Shown here one piece after another: positions 5,852 through 6,444 of a stretch of 6,444 nucleotides of DNA. The DNA lies in contig CALGRC010000091.1 in NCBI GenBank assembly GCA_937959315.1, positions 1 through 6,444 of the forward strand, read 5' to 3'. Positions within the stretch are counted from its first letter, which is position 1. Every line of letters begins with the position of its first letter. The stretch comes from an uncultured Clostridia bacterium. Lineage in GTDB: Bacteria; Bacillota; Clostridia; UMGS1810. A model generated the notes under the pieces. That model did no database searches and was not told the origin of the DNA. It saw nothing but the letters and a program-made list of their open reading frames with translations. The translations under genes and the position numbers were made by a program.

Positions 5852-6444
5852 CTATTTCCCAGACAATAAATCAATTGCCCTAGGTACAGCATCCTTTGCA
5901 TTTTTCCAATCTGCATCAGCATACCGATAGTCAAATTTTTTTGTAAACCAACTGACGTCTTCTTTTGTTTGTGCCAAATATACTTTTTCCTTCTCTAAAA
6001 GCTGCTTTGTAAAAGAATATAGCATAGTTTCATCTAAATGGCGCGCAGCGCCTTGGAGCAACAGCGCTGTATGCGGCAGGCAAAACCCCTTTGCCGCCCA
6101 GAATTGTTCTGGAAAATTCGCTTCTGTGCGATAAAGATAGAATAAATTATCAATAAATTTATCCAATGTATCTGTAAGTTTTTGGCATATTAAGCAGTTC
6201 CTGCTTTTCCGCTGTATCTGTGAACCAAGTGCTGCAACCTTTTGGCGCAAGGTTCCATTTTTCTTTTGAAAAAGGCTTTTTGTAGGTTTGATGTGTTGTA
6301 ATTCCGATTGGAACTGATGTTCGAGTTTATCCATATGAGATTCCAAAATTAATGCCAAACTGAGTTTGGTAGGGTTTTGTAGCAATTTTTGGAAATGAGC
6401 ATGGCAAAAACCCACTTCATTTGACAGCTGCCGTTCATCCGGTT
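5852..6444 (-). CDS. DUF6062 family protein, Cys/His-rich (partial, 5' end off the right edge)
   Basis: The frame is open from the right edge to a TAG at 5852-5854, giving 196 complete codons. The GTG at 6413-6415 is an internal valine (NEVGFC), not a start: the frame continues upstream without a stop and the preceding residues resemble the family. DUF6062 proteins are about 230 residues, so some 30-40 are missing. Numbering from the first complete codon, the features are GFCHAH (Cys13, His16), CLIC (Cys83, Cys86), GFCLPH (Cys121, His124), and a C-terminal FDYRY (170-174) followed by NAKDAVPRAI (181-190). The sequence is largely helical and polar, with no membrane segment or visible signal. 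The function is unknown; the paired Cys/His motifs suggest metal binding, which is my inference. The gene is convergent with thrS and shares its terminator. Confidence 0.85.
   Translation of the reverse strand, partial: PDERQLSNEVGFCHAHFQKLLQNPTKLSLALILESHMDKLEHQFQSELQHIKPTKSLFQKKNGTLRQKVAALGSQIQRKSRNCLICQKLTDTLDKFIDNLFYLYRTEANFPEQFWAAKGFCLPHTALLLQGAARHLDETMLYSFTKQLLEKEKVYLAQTKEDVSWFTKKFDYRYADADWKNAKDAVPRAIDLLSGK

Noticed and set aside
6413..6415. GTG as the start of the DUF6062 gene
   Set aside because: The frame is open upstream to the window edge, and the residues around it (NEVGFC) match the inside of the family, not its N-terminus.
1..6444. A novel defence, mobile or biosynthetic system
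   Set aside because: All gene-sized frames are accounted for by conserved sporulation, synthetase and DUF6062 genes. There are no repeats, integrase-like genes, toxin-antitoxin pairs or CRISPR-like arrays.

Overview
The window is a piece of chromosome from an endospore-forming Bacillota, most likely a member of the Clostridia. The evidence is a run of spoIIIA sporulation genes, the stage 0 sigma factor gene sigH, strong G-rich Shine-Dalgarno sites, consensus sigma-A promoters, a clostridial-type threonyl-tRNA synthetase and a DUF6062 protein, a family familiar to me mainly from Clostridia. Base composition is moderate (mid-40s % GC by eye) and looks uniform. I see no rRNA, tRNA, insertion sequence, phage gene or CRISPR array.

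Layout. Positions 1-2748 (minus strand) hold the first five genes of the spoIIIA operon in the order AA-AB-AC-AD-AE, running right to left. AE is cut by the left edge; AF, AG and AH would be expected beyond it. The genes are tightly packed (an 11-nt overlap, then gaps of 23, 14 and 16 nt), each with its own ribosome binding site. Positions 2749-2879 form a divergent control region, with a near-consensus sigma-A promoter for sigH and a weak candidate sigma-E promoter for spoIIIA. Positions 2880-3521 (plus) encode SigH. A roughly 200-nt 3' tail without a convincing gene follows, then an intrinsic terminator. A perfect-consensus sigma-A promoter next drives thrS (3828-5774, plus). A long bidirectional terminator separates thrS from a convergent DUF6062 gene (5852 to the right edge, minus), which lacks its 5' end.

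How the genes work together. SigH, with Spo0A, acts at the entry to sporulation. The SpoIIIA proteins act later, after sigma-E is active in the mother cell, building the channel (with forespore SpoIIQ) needed for late forespore gene expression. The two are therefore functionally linked but normally lie at separate loci; here they are divergent neighbours, which is the most notable feature of the window. thrS and the DUF6062 gene have no evident link to sporulation. I found no undescribed multi-gene system: the window is mostly conserved core genes in a somewhat unusual order.
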